This document shows, piece after piece, positions 43,701 through 52,823 of a DNA stretch of 64,000 nucleotides (the stretch's first letter is position 1; the number at the start of each line of letters is the position of its first letter). The position numbers and the translations under genes are program-made. Origin of the DNA: JBGPTK01 sp963797765 (GTDB lineage: Bacteria; Acidobacteriota; Terriglobia; Acidiferrales; UBA7541); assembly GCA_963797765.1 (NCBI GenBank), contig CAWCQU010000002.1:992001-1056000 (forward strand), given 5' to 3'. The notes beneath the pieces were generated by a model. It saw only the letters and a list, made by a program, of their open reading frames with translations, made no database searches and was not told the DNA's origin.

Positions 43701-46250
43701 TCAGCCTTTCGGCGGTTCGATCACGGCGGCTTCCTCTTCTTCGGGGATGGAAGCAGCGGCGGCGATGCGGTCGCCTTCGTCCAAGCGCAGCAAGCGAACG
43801 CCTTGTGTGGAGCGGCCAGCTTCGCGGATTTCGGCGGAGTGGACGCGGATGACTTTGCCTTGACCGGTGATGATCATTACGTCGCCTTCTTCCTTCACTT
43901 GCAGGGCGGCGAGGACGGGACCGTTGCGGTCGGTGCTCTTTAAATTGATCACGCCCTTCCCGCCGCGCGAAGTGACGCGGTATTCGGCCAGCGGGGTGCG
44001 CTTGCCGTAACCTTTTTCGGAGACGGTGAGCATCAACGAAGTGAGCGATTCGCGGATATTGTCGCTTTCGAGTTCATCGAGGTTCTGCGTTTCCAGCTTG
44101 AATTCCTTCTTAATAATTTCGAAATCCGGCTGCACGGCGTCCATGCTGACCACGAAATCGTCCTTGTCCAGATCCATTCCGATCACGCCGCCGGCCTGCC
44201 GACCCATCGAGCGAACTTCCGTTTCTCGGAACAGGATGGCCTGGCCCTGGCGGCTGGCCAGGAAAATCATTTGCTTACCGTCGGTGAGTTTCGCACCGAT
44301 CATTTCATCGTTATTTTCCAGGTTGATGCCGATGATTCCGGAAGGGCGCGGATTGGAAAATTCAGCGAGCACGGTTTTTTTGACAGTGCCATTGCGCGTG
44401 GCGAGGAAAACAAAGCGGCCCTCTTCTTCCAGGTTGCGCGCGGAAACCACGGCGGCAAGCTTTTCGCCATCCTGGAAACGCACCAGGCTGGTGATGGCCT
44501 TTCCGCGAGTGGCCGCTGCGGCTTCGGGAATTTCATACACTTTCAGCCAATAAATACGTCCCTTGGAAGTGAACAGCAGGATATAGCTATGCGCCGATGC
44601 GATGAAGAAATGCTCGACGAAATCTTCCTCGCGGGTGCGCGCGCCGATGCGGCCCTTGCCGCCGCGCGATTGGTGCCGGTAGGTGTCCACGGAAGTGCGC
44701 TTGATGTAGCCAGCGTGGCTGACGGTGATCACCATTTCTTCGTCTTTGATCAGGTCTTCAAGCTTGATTTCTTCGACGCGGTCGACGATCTGGGTGCGCC
44801 GGTCATCGCCATAAAGCTTCACGATGTCTTTCAACTCGACCACGATCACGTTGCGGAGTTTCTTCTCGCTGGCGAGAATGGACTTCAGTTCCGCGATTTT
44901 TTCCTGCAGCTCTTTTAATTCCTGAAGAATCTTTTCGCGCTCGAGTTGCGTCAAGCGATGCAATTGCAAATCGAGAATGGCTTGCGCCTGGCGGTCGCTG
45001 AACTTCCATTCCGCCATCAAGCCTTCTTTGGCTTCCTTGGGCGATTTCGAGCGGCGGATCAGCTTGATGATGTCGTCGAGATGTTCGAGGGCCTTCTTAA
45101 AGCCGAGCAAGATATGTTCGCGCTCTTCGGCTTTGCGCAAATCGTATTGCGTGCGCCGGCGGACCACATCGATGCGATGTTCGATGAACAGGCGCAACAA
45201 TGGGATGAGCCCAAGCTCGCGCGGCTGGCCGGCCACGATGGCCAGCAGGATCATTCCGAACGATTCCTGCAACTGGGTGTGCTTGTAGAGTTGGTTGAGG
45301 ATGAGCTGAGATTCTTCGTCGCGCTTCAGTTCGATGACGATGCGCATGCCGTCGCGATCGCTTTCGTCGCGAATGTCGCCGATACCTTCGATCTTTTTAT
45401 CCTGAACCAGGTGAGCGATATGTTCGATCAACCGCGCCTTGTTCACCTGGTAGGGCAGCTCGGTGATGACGATGTTTTCGCGGTCCTTGCTCGATTTTTC
45501 AATGGCGGCTTTGGCGCGCACCTGAAACGAGCCGCGGCCGCTGGTGTAAGCCTGCTCGATTCCTTCGCGGCCATAAATGTAACCTGCGGTGGGAAAATCC
45601 GGGCCGGGAACCAGCTTCATTATTTTTTTCAGGCTGGTTTCGGGTTCTTCGATCAGCAGGATCGCGGCTTCCACCACTTCACGCAAATTGTGCGGCGGGA
45701 TGTTGGTGGCCATGCCGACCGCGATTCCGCTCGATCCATTGACGAGTAAATTGGGAATCCGGGTGGGCAGGACGACCGGTTCCTGCGTGCTTTCGTCGAA
45801 ATTGGGAACGAAATCAACAGTTTCCTTTTCGATGTCGGCGAGCATTTCCTCGGCGATTTTGGAAAGACGCGCTTCGGTATACCTCATGGCCGCCGGCGGA
45901 TCGCCATCCACCGAGCCGAAGTTTCCCTGGCCGTCGACCAAGGGGTAGCGCATGTTGAAGTCTTGCGCCAGGCGGACGAGGGCGTCGTAAACAGGCGCGT
46001 CACCGTGCGGGTGGAATTTGCCGAGGACTTCGCCGGTGATTTTCGCGCACTTGCGGTAGGGCTTGGTGGAGGTGAGGCCGAGCTCGTACATGCCGTAAAG
46101 AATGCGGCGGTGGACGGGCTTCAGGCCGTCGCGCACGTCGGGCAGCGCGCGGCCGATGATTACGCTCATGGCGTAATCGAGGTACGACTTTTTCATTTCC
46201 GATTCGATATCCACCGGAGTGGTGATTGATTGGTTCGGTTCGTCAGCCAT
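43701..46250 (-). CDS. gyrA: DNA gyrase subunit A
   Basis: A 849-aa subunit of the type II topoisomerase that introduces negative supercoils. The catalytic tyrosine is Tyr124 (AMRYTEARL). The C-terminal beta-pinwheel carries a GyrA-box-like SRGGKGRIG. In the quinolone-resistance region HPHGDAPVYD, Ala85 sits where E. coli has Ser83 and Pro86 where it has Ala84; Asp89 (E. coli Asp87) is kept. Orientation and proximity to gyrB, dnaN and dnaA mark the origin region. Its stop and that of the VWFA gene share TGATCA. Confidence 0.97.
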   Translation of the reverse strand: MADEPNQSITTPVDIESEMKKSYLDYAMSVIIGRALPDVRDGLKPVHRRILYGMYELGLTSTKPYRKCAKITGEVLGKFHPHGDAPVYDALVRLAQDFNMRYPLVDGQGNFGSVDGDPPAAMRYTEARLSKIAEEMLADIEKETVDFVPNFDESTQEPVVLPTRIPNLLVNGSSGIAVGMATNIPPHNLREVVEAAILLIEEPETSLKKIMKLVPGPDFPTAGYIYGREGIEQAYTSGRGSFQVRAKAAIEKSSKDRENIVITELPYQVNKARLIEHIAHLVQDKKIEGIGDIRDESDRDGMRIVIELKRDEESQLILNQLYKHTQLQESFGMILLAIVAGQPRELGLIPLLRLFIEHRIDVVRRRTQYDLRKAEEREHILLGFKKALEHLDDIIKLIRRSKSPKEAKEGLMAEWKFSDRQAQAILDLQLHRLTQLEREKILQELKELQEKIAELKSILASEKKLRNVIVVELKDIVKLYGDDRRTQIVDRVEEIKLEDLIKDEEMVITVSHAGYIKRTSVDTYRHQSRGGKGRIGARTREEDFVEHFFIASAHSYILLFTSKGRIYWLKVYEIPEAAAATRGKAITSLVRFQDGEKLAAVVSARNLEEEGRFVFLATRNGTVKKTVLAEFSNPRPSGIIGINLENNDEMIGAKLTDGKQMIFLASRQGQAILFRETEVRSMGRQAGGVIGMDLDKDDFVVSMDAVQPDFEIIKKEFKLETQNLDELESDNIRESLTSLMLTVSEKGYGKRTPLAEYRVTSRGGKGVINLKSTDRNGPVLAALQVKEEGDVMIITGQGKVIRVHSAEIREAGRSTQGVRLLRLDEGDRIAAAASIPEEEEAAVIEPPKG

Positions 46251-46284
46251 TCATCCCTCGTGGTGATTTTTGTTTGCTTTGGAC

Positions 46285-46382
46285 GTCATTCCGAGGCCCG
46301 CGCTCTTTGCGGGCCGAGGAATCCAGGGTGACTCGCCTGGATTCGCAATCAACTCGTGATTCCTCGCTCCGCTCGGGATGAC
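46285..46382. repeat. Repeat family I, inverted pair upstream of gyrA
   Basis: GTCATTCCGAGG...CCGAGGAATCC (46285-46324, with an internal CCCGC/GCGGG hairpin) and ATCAACTCGTGATTCCTCGC...GGGATGAC (46348-46382) face each other. Together they could fold into one long cruciform between gyrA and the small gene at 46425. The second half also shares ATCAACTC with the composite repeats. Confidence 0.6.
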
Positions 46383-46424
46383 ACCTGACTCTTTCCAACT
46401 CGCTCACGCTGCGCTCGATATTTC

Positions 46425-46676
46425 TTATGTTTTTCGCGCCGCGCGCTCGAGCACGTGCATCTTCACGGTTTCGAAGGCCGAAGCATTATTCGAAAAGCGC
46501 TGCGTGCCGAAATGCGCTTCCAGCTCTTGCACAAGCGCTGCGCATTCGGCTTCGCTTGCGCAATCGATTGCGACGCCGCGCTCGCTGTCTGGCGCCGAAG
46601 TGGGCGTGGCGCGAAATTCCGAACAACTTAGCCCGCGCAGGCCCGGCAAAATCTTCCATGTGATCTGATACATCAT
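46425..46676 (-). CDS. Small hypothetical protein between gyrB and gyrA
   Basis: An 83-residue reading frame, same strand as the gyrase genes, starting 31 bases after the gyrB stop. The sequence has balanced composition (GVAIDCASEAECAALVQELEAH, then FETVKMHVLERAARKT) and plausible helices, but no family I recognise. The ribosome site is weak. It may be co-transcribed with gyrB. Confidence 0.5.
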   Translation of the reverse strand: MMYQITWKILPGLRGLSCSEFRATPTSAPDSERGVAIDCASEAECAALVQELEAHFGTQRFSNNASAFETVKMHVLERAARKT

Positions 46677-46707
46677 TCGAAATGTGCTTTTCCGCCCGCC
46701 GTGCAGC

Positions 46708-49113
46708 TCAGATATCGAGGTTGACGACTTCCAGGGCGTTTTCCTCGATAAATTTGCGGCGCTCTTCGACGTTTTCGCCCATCAGCGTGGAAAAAATGTT
46801 CTCGGCGACGACGGCATCTTCCAGGCGCACCTTGAGCAGCGTGCGCGTTTCCGCGTTCATCGTGGTTTCCCAGAGCTGCTCGGGATTCATTTCGCCCAGG
46901 CCCTTGAACCGCGTGATGGCGAAATCTTTTTTGGCGTCTTCGAGAACGAAATTCAAAACGTCGCGGGTATTTTCCTTTACAGCCTTATCGCCGTTGCGCG
47001 TGACGGTGAAGGGCGGTCTGTCCATTTCCGCGATGCTCTGCTGAAGCGCGCGCAGGCGCTTGAATTCGGCCGATCCGGCCAGCGCCCAATTGACGCGGCG
47101 CTCGACTCCGTTGGTCAAAACCAGCTCGTAGAGGCTGTGTTCCTCGTCGAAAGTGATTTTGCCTTCGCATTTCAATTTTTCTTTTTCGATCGACTTCAGC
47201 AGCTTTTCAAGTTTCTTTTTATCCGCGAAATCGGTTTTCTTGTCGAGCTCGCTCGAGGCCAGCAATTCCACAAGCTGAGCATCGCGCAGGCGGCGGGCCA
47301 GCTTTGCGGCTACCTGGATAAACTCCTGCACGTTGAGCAGGAAGGTGGTCAACGGGCCGCCTTCAAGCGATTTACCGTCTTTCGATTTGACGACGTGTTC
47401 CTCGGTGGCGCGCTTCATCAGCTCGCGGGCGAATTCCCGTTCATCGCGAATGTAGCGCTCCGATTTTCCGCGCTTCACGCGATAGAGCGGCGGCTGGGCG
47501 ATATAGATGTGTCCTTTATCGATCAGCTCGCGCATGTGCCGGAAGAAAAATGTAAGCAGCAGGGTGCGAATGTGGCTGCCGTCAACGTCGGCGTCGGTCA
47601 TCAGGATGATTTTGTGGTAGCGGACTTTGTTAGCGTCGAAATCGTCTTTGCCGATGCCGGTGCCGAGGGCGGTGATGATGGCGCGAATTTCTTCGTGGCC
47701 CAGCATTTTGTCGTAACGCGCTTTTTCGACGTTCAGGATTTTGCCCTTGAGCGGAAGAATGGCCTGGTAGCGGCGGTCGCGGCCCATTTTGGCCGAGCCG
47801 CCGGCCGATTCTCCCTCGACCAGGAACAGCTCGCAGCGCGCCGGATCGCGCTCCTGGCAATCGGAAAGTTTTCCCGGCAATCCGCTGGAATCGAGAGCGG
47901 ACTTGCGGCGGGTCAGCTCGCGGGCCTTGCGCGCGGCTTCGCGGGCGCGCGATGCGTCAATGCACTTGCCGATGATTTTGCGCGCGATGGAAGAATGCTT
48001 GTCGAAATATTCGCCCAACTTCTCGTTGACGAGTTGTTCGACCAGGCCCTTGATGTCGCTATTGAGCTTGCCCTTGGTCTGGCCTTCGAATTGGGGCTGC
48101 GGCAATTTGACGGAAACGACTGCTACCAGGCCTTCGCGAACGTCGTCGCCGGTGATTCCTACTTCGCCCTTTTGATCCTTGAGCATGCCGAAAGAGCCGG
48201 CATAATAATTAATTGTGCGCGTCAGCGCGGAGCGAAAGCCGGAAAGATGCGTTCCGCCATCGACGGTATTGATGGTATTGGCGAAGGCGAAAATATTTTC
48301 GGCGTAGCTGTCGTTATATTGCAGCGCGATTTCGATATCCACCGTGTCGCGCTTGCCTTCCATGTGGATCGGCGAATCATGCAGAGTTTGTTTGCCGCGG
48401 TTCAAGTGCTTGACGAATTCCGCAATGCCACCGGTGAACCGGAATTCCGCTTTTTTGTCGGTGCGCTCGTCGTGCAGCGTGATTTTCAGGCCTTTGTTCA
48501 GGAAGGCCAGCTCGCGAAGGCGCTGCGAAAGAGTATCGAAACTGAAATTCAGCGTAGTGAAGATCGTGGTGTCGGGATGAAAGGTGATTTTCGTGCCCGT
48601 TTTCTTGGTCTTACCCGAAGCTTTGAGCTTCGTTGTGGGGACCCCTTTTTCGTAGGCCTGTTCCCACACTTCGCCATCGCGCCAGATTTCCAAATCAAGC
48701 CAATCGGAAAGGGCATTGACTACCGAAACGCCCACGCCATGCAGTCCGCCCGAAACTTTGTAGGTATCGCTATCGAATTTTCCGCCGGCGTGGAGCACCG
48801 TCATGACAACTTCGGCGGCAGGCTTTTTTTCCGTGGCGTGCATGTCCACTGGGATTCCGCGTCCGTTGTCGATTACCGTGACGGAGTTATCCTCAGCTAC
48901 CGCGACATCGATCTCGTCACAATATCCGGCCATGGCTTCGTCAACGGAATTGTCCACCACTTCCCAGACCAGGTGGTGCAATCCCAGTTCTCCGGTTGAA
49001 CCAATGTACATCGCGGGACGCTTGCGAACGGCTTCGATTCCACCCAGTACTTTGATCGAAGTTGCGTCGTAGCGATGCCCCGGACCTTTGGCAGAGGTCT
49101 CTTTATCACCCAT
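46708..49113 (-). CDS. gyrB: DNA gyrase subunit B
   Basis: A 801-aa ATPase subunit of gyrase. GHKL ATP site: VVDNSVDEAMAGYCDEI and DNGRGIPVDMH, with GGLHGVGVSVVNALS. TOPRIM: EGESAGGSAKMGRDRRYQA and the acidic MTDADVDGSHIRTLLLTFF. Between YRVKRGKSERYIRDE and the final FKGLGEMNPEQLW there is an insertion of about 165 residues, as in E. coli-type GyrB (about 804 aa) and unlike the 640-aa Bacillus type. It lies upstream of gyrA with the small gene at 46425 and repeats between them. Confidence 0.97.
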   Translation of the reverse strand: MGDKETSAKGPGHRYDATSIKVLGGIEAVRKRPAMYIGSTGELGLHHLVWEVVDNSVDEAMAGYCDEIDVAVAEDNSVTVIDNGRGIPVDMHATEKKPAAEVVMTVLHAGGKFDSDTYKVSGGLHGVGVSVVNALSDWLDLEIWRDGEVWEQAYEKGVPTTKLKASGKTKKTGTKITFHPDTTIFTTLNFSFDTLSQRLRELAFLNKGLKITLHDERTDKKAEFRFTGGIAEFVKHLNRGKQTLHDSPIHMEGKRDTVDIEIALQYNDSYAENIFAFANTINTVDGGTHLSGFRSALTRTINYYAGSFGMLKDQKGEVGITGDDVREGLVAVVSVKLPQPQFEGQTKGKLNSDIKGLVEQLVNEKLGEYFDKHSSIARKIIGKCIDASRAREAARKARELTRRKSALDSSGLPGKLSDCQERDPARCELFLVEGESAGGSAKMGRDRRYQAILPLKGKILNVEKARYDKMLGHEEIRAIITALGTGIGKDDFDANKVRYHKIILMTDADVDGSHIRTLLLTFFFRHMRELIDKGHIYIAQPPLYRVKRGKSERYIRDEREFARELMKRATEEHVVKSKDGKSLEGGPLTTFLLNVQEFIQVAAKLARRLRDAQLVELLASSELDKKTDFADKKKLEKLLKSIEKEKLKCEGKITFDEEHSLYELVLTNGVERRVNWALAGSAEFKRLRALQQSIAEMDRPPFTVTRNGDKAVKENTRDVLNFVLEDAKKDFAITRFKGLGEMNPEQLWETTMNAETRTLLKVRLEDAVVAENIFSTLMGENVEERRKFIEENALEVVNLDI

Positions 49114-49586
49114 GATGTGTACGTCTCCTGGCGTTGCGTTCGGGAAGGCGGAAGAGCGGGAAAGCTCGACACTCGCCTTACCCTGTGGTCTGCCGCTCTC
49201 GAAAGAGCGCTAGACTCGAAGGGTTTACTTGCTTCATCCCGTCCCGTTCCGCCGCGGAAGGCGGGAGGACGTGGCGAAGACTTAATTCCCCGTGAGGGGA
49301 TCTTCCGGGCCGTGCTGCCTTTCCCCTGAGCCCTGGCGCGGGCCCAAAATTTCAGAGGCAGCCTGACCCGGCCACAGTGCCGGTCCAGAAGGAATCTGTG
49401 ACCTGAATACTTTAGGATATTAATGGAAATCGGGGCATTTCTCAAGGCAAAGTTGCGGGTTGCCGGAGAGTTTTATGTTCCTTTATTTCAATAGCTTAGG
49501 CGCGGCCTGCTAGGCGGGTTTTGAAGGCCATGGCGGGCGAACGTAGGGCGAAGATAATTAACCCACTGATGGCTAATTAGAGAAGT
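49114..49586. other. Intergenic region upstream of gyrB, no gene seen
   Basis: This 473-bp stretch should hold the gyrB promoter. I see two small hairpins (CGCTCT-TTCG-AGAGCG near 49193-49212 on the minus strand; CCCC-GTGA-GGGG near 49291-49302) but no convincing promoter, RNA gene or reading frame. recF would be expected around here in many genomes and is not present. Confidence 0.5.
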
Positions 49587-50498
49587 TTATTTTTGAGTAT
49601 TCGCTGCCAAAGTTGACGCTTGCGGCGACGCTCCTAGTTGCTGCAACAGCGCCAGACGATCGCCCAGCACCCATCCATCGAAAATTTTTCCGTTGGCTAT
49701 TTTGAAAATTGCCGTGCCTCGGTAATTGATTCGTTTTCCCGCCGGGGCAATTCCGAAAATTTCGCCGCGATGCGTGCCACGATAGGTCAGGCGCGCGACC
49801 ACTCGATCGCCTTCTGCGACGAGTTCCTCGATGTGATTGTGAAAATCCGGAAACGCCGCGCGGACCAGACGCATGTAATCGCAAAAAGCGGCGCGGCCCT
49901 GGGTTGCCACTCCCAGCGAGCCATAAAAAAGGATTCCGTCCGAAAGAATTTCGCCGGCCGCTTCGAAGTTCCAGGGATTCCACATTTCTTCGTAATAGCG
50001 GCGGACCAAATCCTTATTCTTATCTTCCGTGGAATCGAGCGGCGCGACGACGTCTCCTACGCGAATTCTTCCTTCGGTGAGGATTTCGACGCGCAAACCG
50101 CCACGATGCAGCAAAGCCTGGTTCACGCCTTGTTGCGTGAGTTCCTCCAGGTATCCGCAAGGCTCGCACAGGCGCACGCCGTGGAGCGTCACTTCGCCGA
50201 CGCGGAAGTCTTGTCCCACCAGATGGTTCAGCGGGACGCCGCGCGTCACCAGGTTGCGGCGCGCGTCCGCGGCGTTGAACGGCTTCACCAGCTTTTCAGC
50301 GGCGGCTTCCAGGGCCTCGATTTCAATCAGCGTGAGCACCCGGCCGCCGCCAGGATGATTCGAGTAAAAGCCACGCGAGAAGAAATAGCGGTCACCTTCG
50401 AGTCCGCGGCCGGGCATGGCGCGCACTTCATCGCGGGATTCCATGGAAACTTTCGCTTCCGGCGCGATCAGGATCGAAACGATGTTGCCTTTCCACAT
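49587..50498 (-). CDS. MOSC domain-SnoaL-like domain fusion protein
   Basis: A 303-aa two-domain protein. Residues about 1-155 are a MOSC domain (molybdenum-cofactor sulfurase C-terminal type): MPGRGLEGDRYFF, RRNLVTRGVPLNHLVGQDF and GVRLCEPCGYLEEL, the last with the family cysteine. Residues about 165-290 are a SnoaL/NTF2-like cone domain (DLVRRYYEEMWNPWNFEAAG, GRAAFCDYMRLVRAAFPDFH, GKRINYRGTAIFKI). MOSC proteins handle sulfur- or molybdopterin-bound substrates; the SnoaL half would provide a small-molecule pocket. The joint role is unknown. GGGAGGGGAAAA precedes the ATG. Confidence 0.85.
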   Translation of the reverse strand: MWKGNIVSILIAPEAKVSMESRDEVRAMPGRGLEGDRYFFSRGFYSNHPGGGRVLTLIEIEALEAAAEKLVKPFNAADARRNLVTRGVPLNHLVGQDFRVGEVTLHGVRLCEPCGYLEELTQQGVNQALLHRGGLRVEILTEGRIRVGDVVAPLDSTEDKNKDLVRRYYEEMWNPWNFEAAGEILSDGILFYGSLGVATQGRAAFCDYMRLVRAAFPDFHNHIEELVAEGDRVVARLTYRGTHRGEIFGIAPAGKRINYRGTAIFKIANGKIFDGWVLGDRLALLQQLGASPQASTLAANTQK

Positions 50499-50570
50499 TT
50501 GTTTTCCCCTCCCGTGTCTCGTTTATCTGTTGTCTTTCAGAGTGAAATGCGCATTTCGGTTTTGCCGCAT

Positions 50571-50641
50571 GTAGCGCCCGCCTTCAGGCGGGCATTGGGA
50601 AATGACCAATCTAAAGATGCCGCCCTGAAGCGCGGCGCTAC
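50571..50641. repeat. Repeat family IV, complete palindromic element
   Basis: Outer arms GTAGCGCC (50571-50578) and GGCGCTAC (50634-50641) enclose two smaller hairpins, GCCCGCC-TTCA-GGCGGGC and GCCGCCCTGAAGCGCGGC. A half copy is at 31440-31465. Lies in the 194-bp gap between the MOSC gene and the frameshifted membrane-protein gene. Confidence 0.6.
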
Positions 50642-50692
50642 AAATTCGTCACAAATCCGCTGAGCCACGCAGGGGCATCGACTCGATTCCAT

Positions 50693-51459
50693 TCACGCGG
50701 GCAAAATGTGTTTTCGCATCAGGAAAAGCGAGCTTGCGTGAATGAACAAGCATGCAGCAGTGGCAGTGACGAATGCAAGAATCACGCCCCAATGATCAAT
50801 CATAAGCGCGACAACCAGAAAAAATGTAGCAAACGTGAACAGGCCGATCAGCAGCCCGCGAAGCAGCCGGGCTGAAGCGGCGCCCCCTGAAATCGTTGCG
50901 TGAACACCGCCAGCACGCTGGACATTACCGGAAAGGGGGTCAGCAGGCCGCTCAGATGCGGCCCTAGAAATGCCGCCGCACCGGTAAGAATCAAGACCAT
51001 GGCGGTAGAGGCAATCATGCGCACAAGAATTTCCCAGTGGGGCGTGGCGGGAAGCTCTTCCGATGGGCTTGCCTGCGGGATAAGCTTCAGCACCAGCAGC
51101 AAAATCATCAATGGGCCTATGATGGCCAGCACCAGGGGAATTCTAAGTCGATCCATCACGTACGTGAGCGCGAAAAACGCGCTCCAACTGGCCAGAATGC
51201 TGCCCAGCCATCCCGTGCGCCTGGAAATCCAGATATAGGTGAGCGAGAAGCCGCTGAGCGAAATAATTCCGGCCAGCGCGCCCTGTGCCGCGGTGGACGC
51301 GAACCGGTTGCCCTGTTCCAGGGCAAAGAAGAACACCACAGGCCCCGAGCTGAGCGGCAAGCCCACCAGCCAGCCGCTGACCGACGGACCCCAGCGGCGC
51401 CCCGCCAGGCTGATGGCACCGATACACAGAGGGGTGAGCAGCAACTTGTAGGCGAGCAT
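50693..51459 (-). pseudogene. Multi-pass membrane protein, frameshifted near the C-terminus
   Basis: The intact frame from ATG 51459 encodes 203 residues with about six hydrophobic helices (PSVSGWLVGLPLSSGPVVFF, GIISLSGFSLTYIWIS) but ends abruptly after a run of unlikely residues (PLQPGCFAGC). Adding one G to the run of five G (plus-strand C at 50883-50887) restores a frame that continues ARLLRGLLIGLFTFATFFLV and DHWGVILAFVTATAACLF, two further helices, to a stop at 50693, giving about 255 aa. Either a real frameshift or a homopolymer sequencing error. No family recognised. Fifteen bases separate it from the M20 gene. Confidence 0.75.
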
Positions 51460-51474
51460 CGGCGGTGCGGCGAT

Positions 51475-52697
51475 TTATTTTTCCTTCCCGAGCAGACGGA
51501 GTGCCACCAGAGCATAAACCGCCGCGCAGGAAAAAACATCTTTCATCGCGACGAATTCGTTGGGGCCGTGGGCGACGGAAAGCATTCCCGGGCCGTAGGC
51601 GAACGAGGGCGTGCCGTTTTCGGCATAGAAGCGCGTTTCGAGAAGGCCGGGGCACAATTCGAATGCCGGCTGCTTGCCGGTGACGTCTTTGATGCATTGC
51701 GCAAGCGTTCGCGCGACAGGGTGGTCTTCGGAGGTGCCGGAGGAACGTCCCTCTTGAAATAATTCAATATCGAGATCGGCTCCATTCTGGCGGGCGCGAT
51801 CTAGTGTCTCGAGCAGCACGCGTTTCTCAATTTCGAAATTCTCTTCGGGATTGGTGCGCCGATCCACGGTGAAGGAGCACTCCGCCGGAACAACGTTGAA
51901 ATTGGCGCCGCCGCGAAATTCTCCCCCGAGCATCAAGATGGATTTGCGCGCTGCGTCCGGGGAAATGCGAAAGTTTGTTTCGCGTTGCGCTACTTGCGCC
52001 TTCAATTCGCGCAAAAGCTGTGCCACGTCCAGCATTTTTTCGAATGCGTTTACGCCGCGGCATTCCAGGCCCACGTGCGCGGGCTTGCCCTTCACCGTGA
52101 CGCGCAGCGAGATGGCGCCGCGATTTGCATTCCAGATAATGCCGCCAGTTGGCTCGGGCGTGAGCATCGCGATCGCGTCACGGCCCAGCAGAGCCGCTGC
52201 GGCCAGCGCTTGCGAGCCGCGCGCGCCGCCGGTTTCTTCGTCGGGAACAAACACCAGGCCGATGCGGCCGTTCAATTTTACGCCGAGGTCCTTGAGCGCC
52301 TTGATTGCGTAGAGCATTGCAGCCAGGCCGCTCTTCATGTCCGCCGAGCCGCGGCCGAAGAGATTGCTATTTTGAAGGCGCGGATGAAATTGCGCTTCGC
52401 TGGATGCAGGGACCACGTCGTAGTGCCCGTGGAAATAAAGCGTTCGCGCGCCTTCGCCGAATGAGCTGGTGAGGCAACGTCCGTGTTCCGAGCTCGCACC
52501 GCCATCTTCCCTCACCGAGAATTCGTGGACCTCGCATGGCAGTCCAAGCTCATCCAGCTTTCGGCGCAGCACCGCGGCGCATTCCGCATAAGCGCGACCC
52601 GGCGGATTCTCCGTAGGAATGGCGACGAGTTCGCGAGTGAAATCGGTGATCTCGTCGCGATGCGATGAAATCGACGTCCTGTATTTGCTTCTTCATC
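51475..52697 (-). CDS. M20-family peptidase/deacylase (ArgE/DapE-like), apparent N-terminal frameshift
   Basis: The uninterrupted frame from GTG 52572 gives 365 aa with the zinc residues intact: HGHYDVVPAS (His50, Asp52), GRGSADMKSG and VPDEETGGARG, plus the dimer-domain KGKPAHVGLE. The expected family N-terminus lies upstream in the same frame (TDFTRELVAIPTENPPGRAY) but has no start codon there before a TGA. A second frame from ATG 52697 reads MKKQIQDVDFIASR and would join it if two bases (probably one CG) were restored near 52657. The core is complete, so it is listed as a CDS, but the gene is probably damaged or misread. Confidence 0.75.
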
Positions 52698-52823
52698 GTC
52701 GCGAGCTGTTCTCCGACGGCGAGAATGGATTTCGTCGGTGAGCAACTTCGGCAGGCTAGCTTGCGTGGCGCACTGAGGAAAGCTCCAATTTGGCGGGGGC
52801 AATAACTTTGCGGGCGGGGTCCT

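Noticed and set aside
46684..48999. 771-aa open frame opposite gyrB
   Set aside because: It is the complement of a highly biased GC-rich gene; composition (Phe, Gln, His, Arg-rich) is typical of antisense shadows and gyrB is unequivocal.
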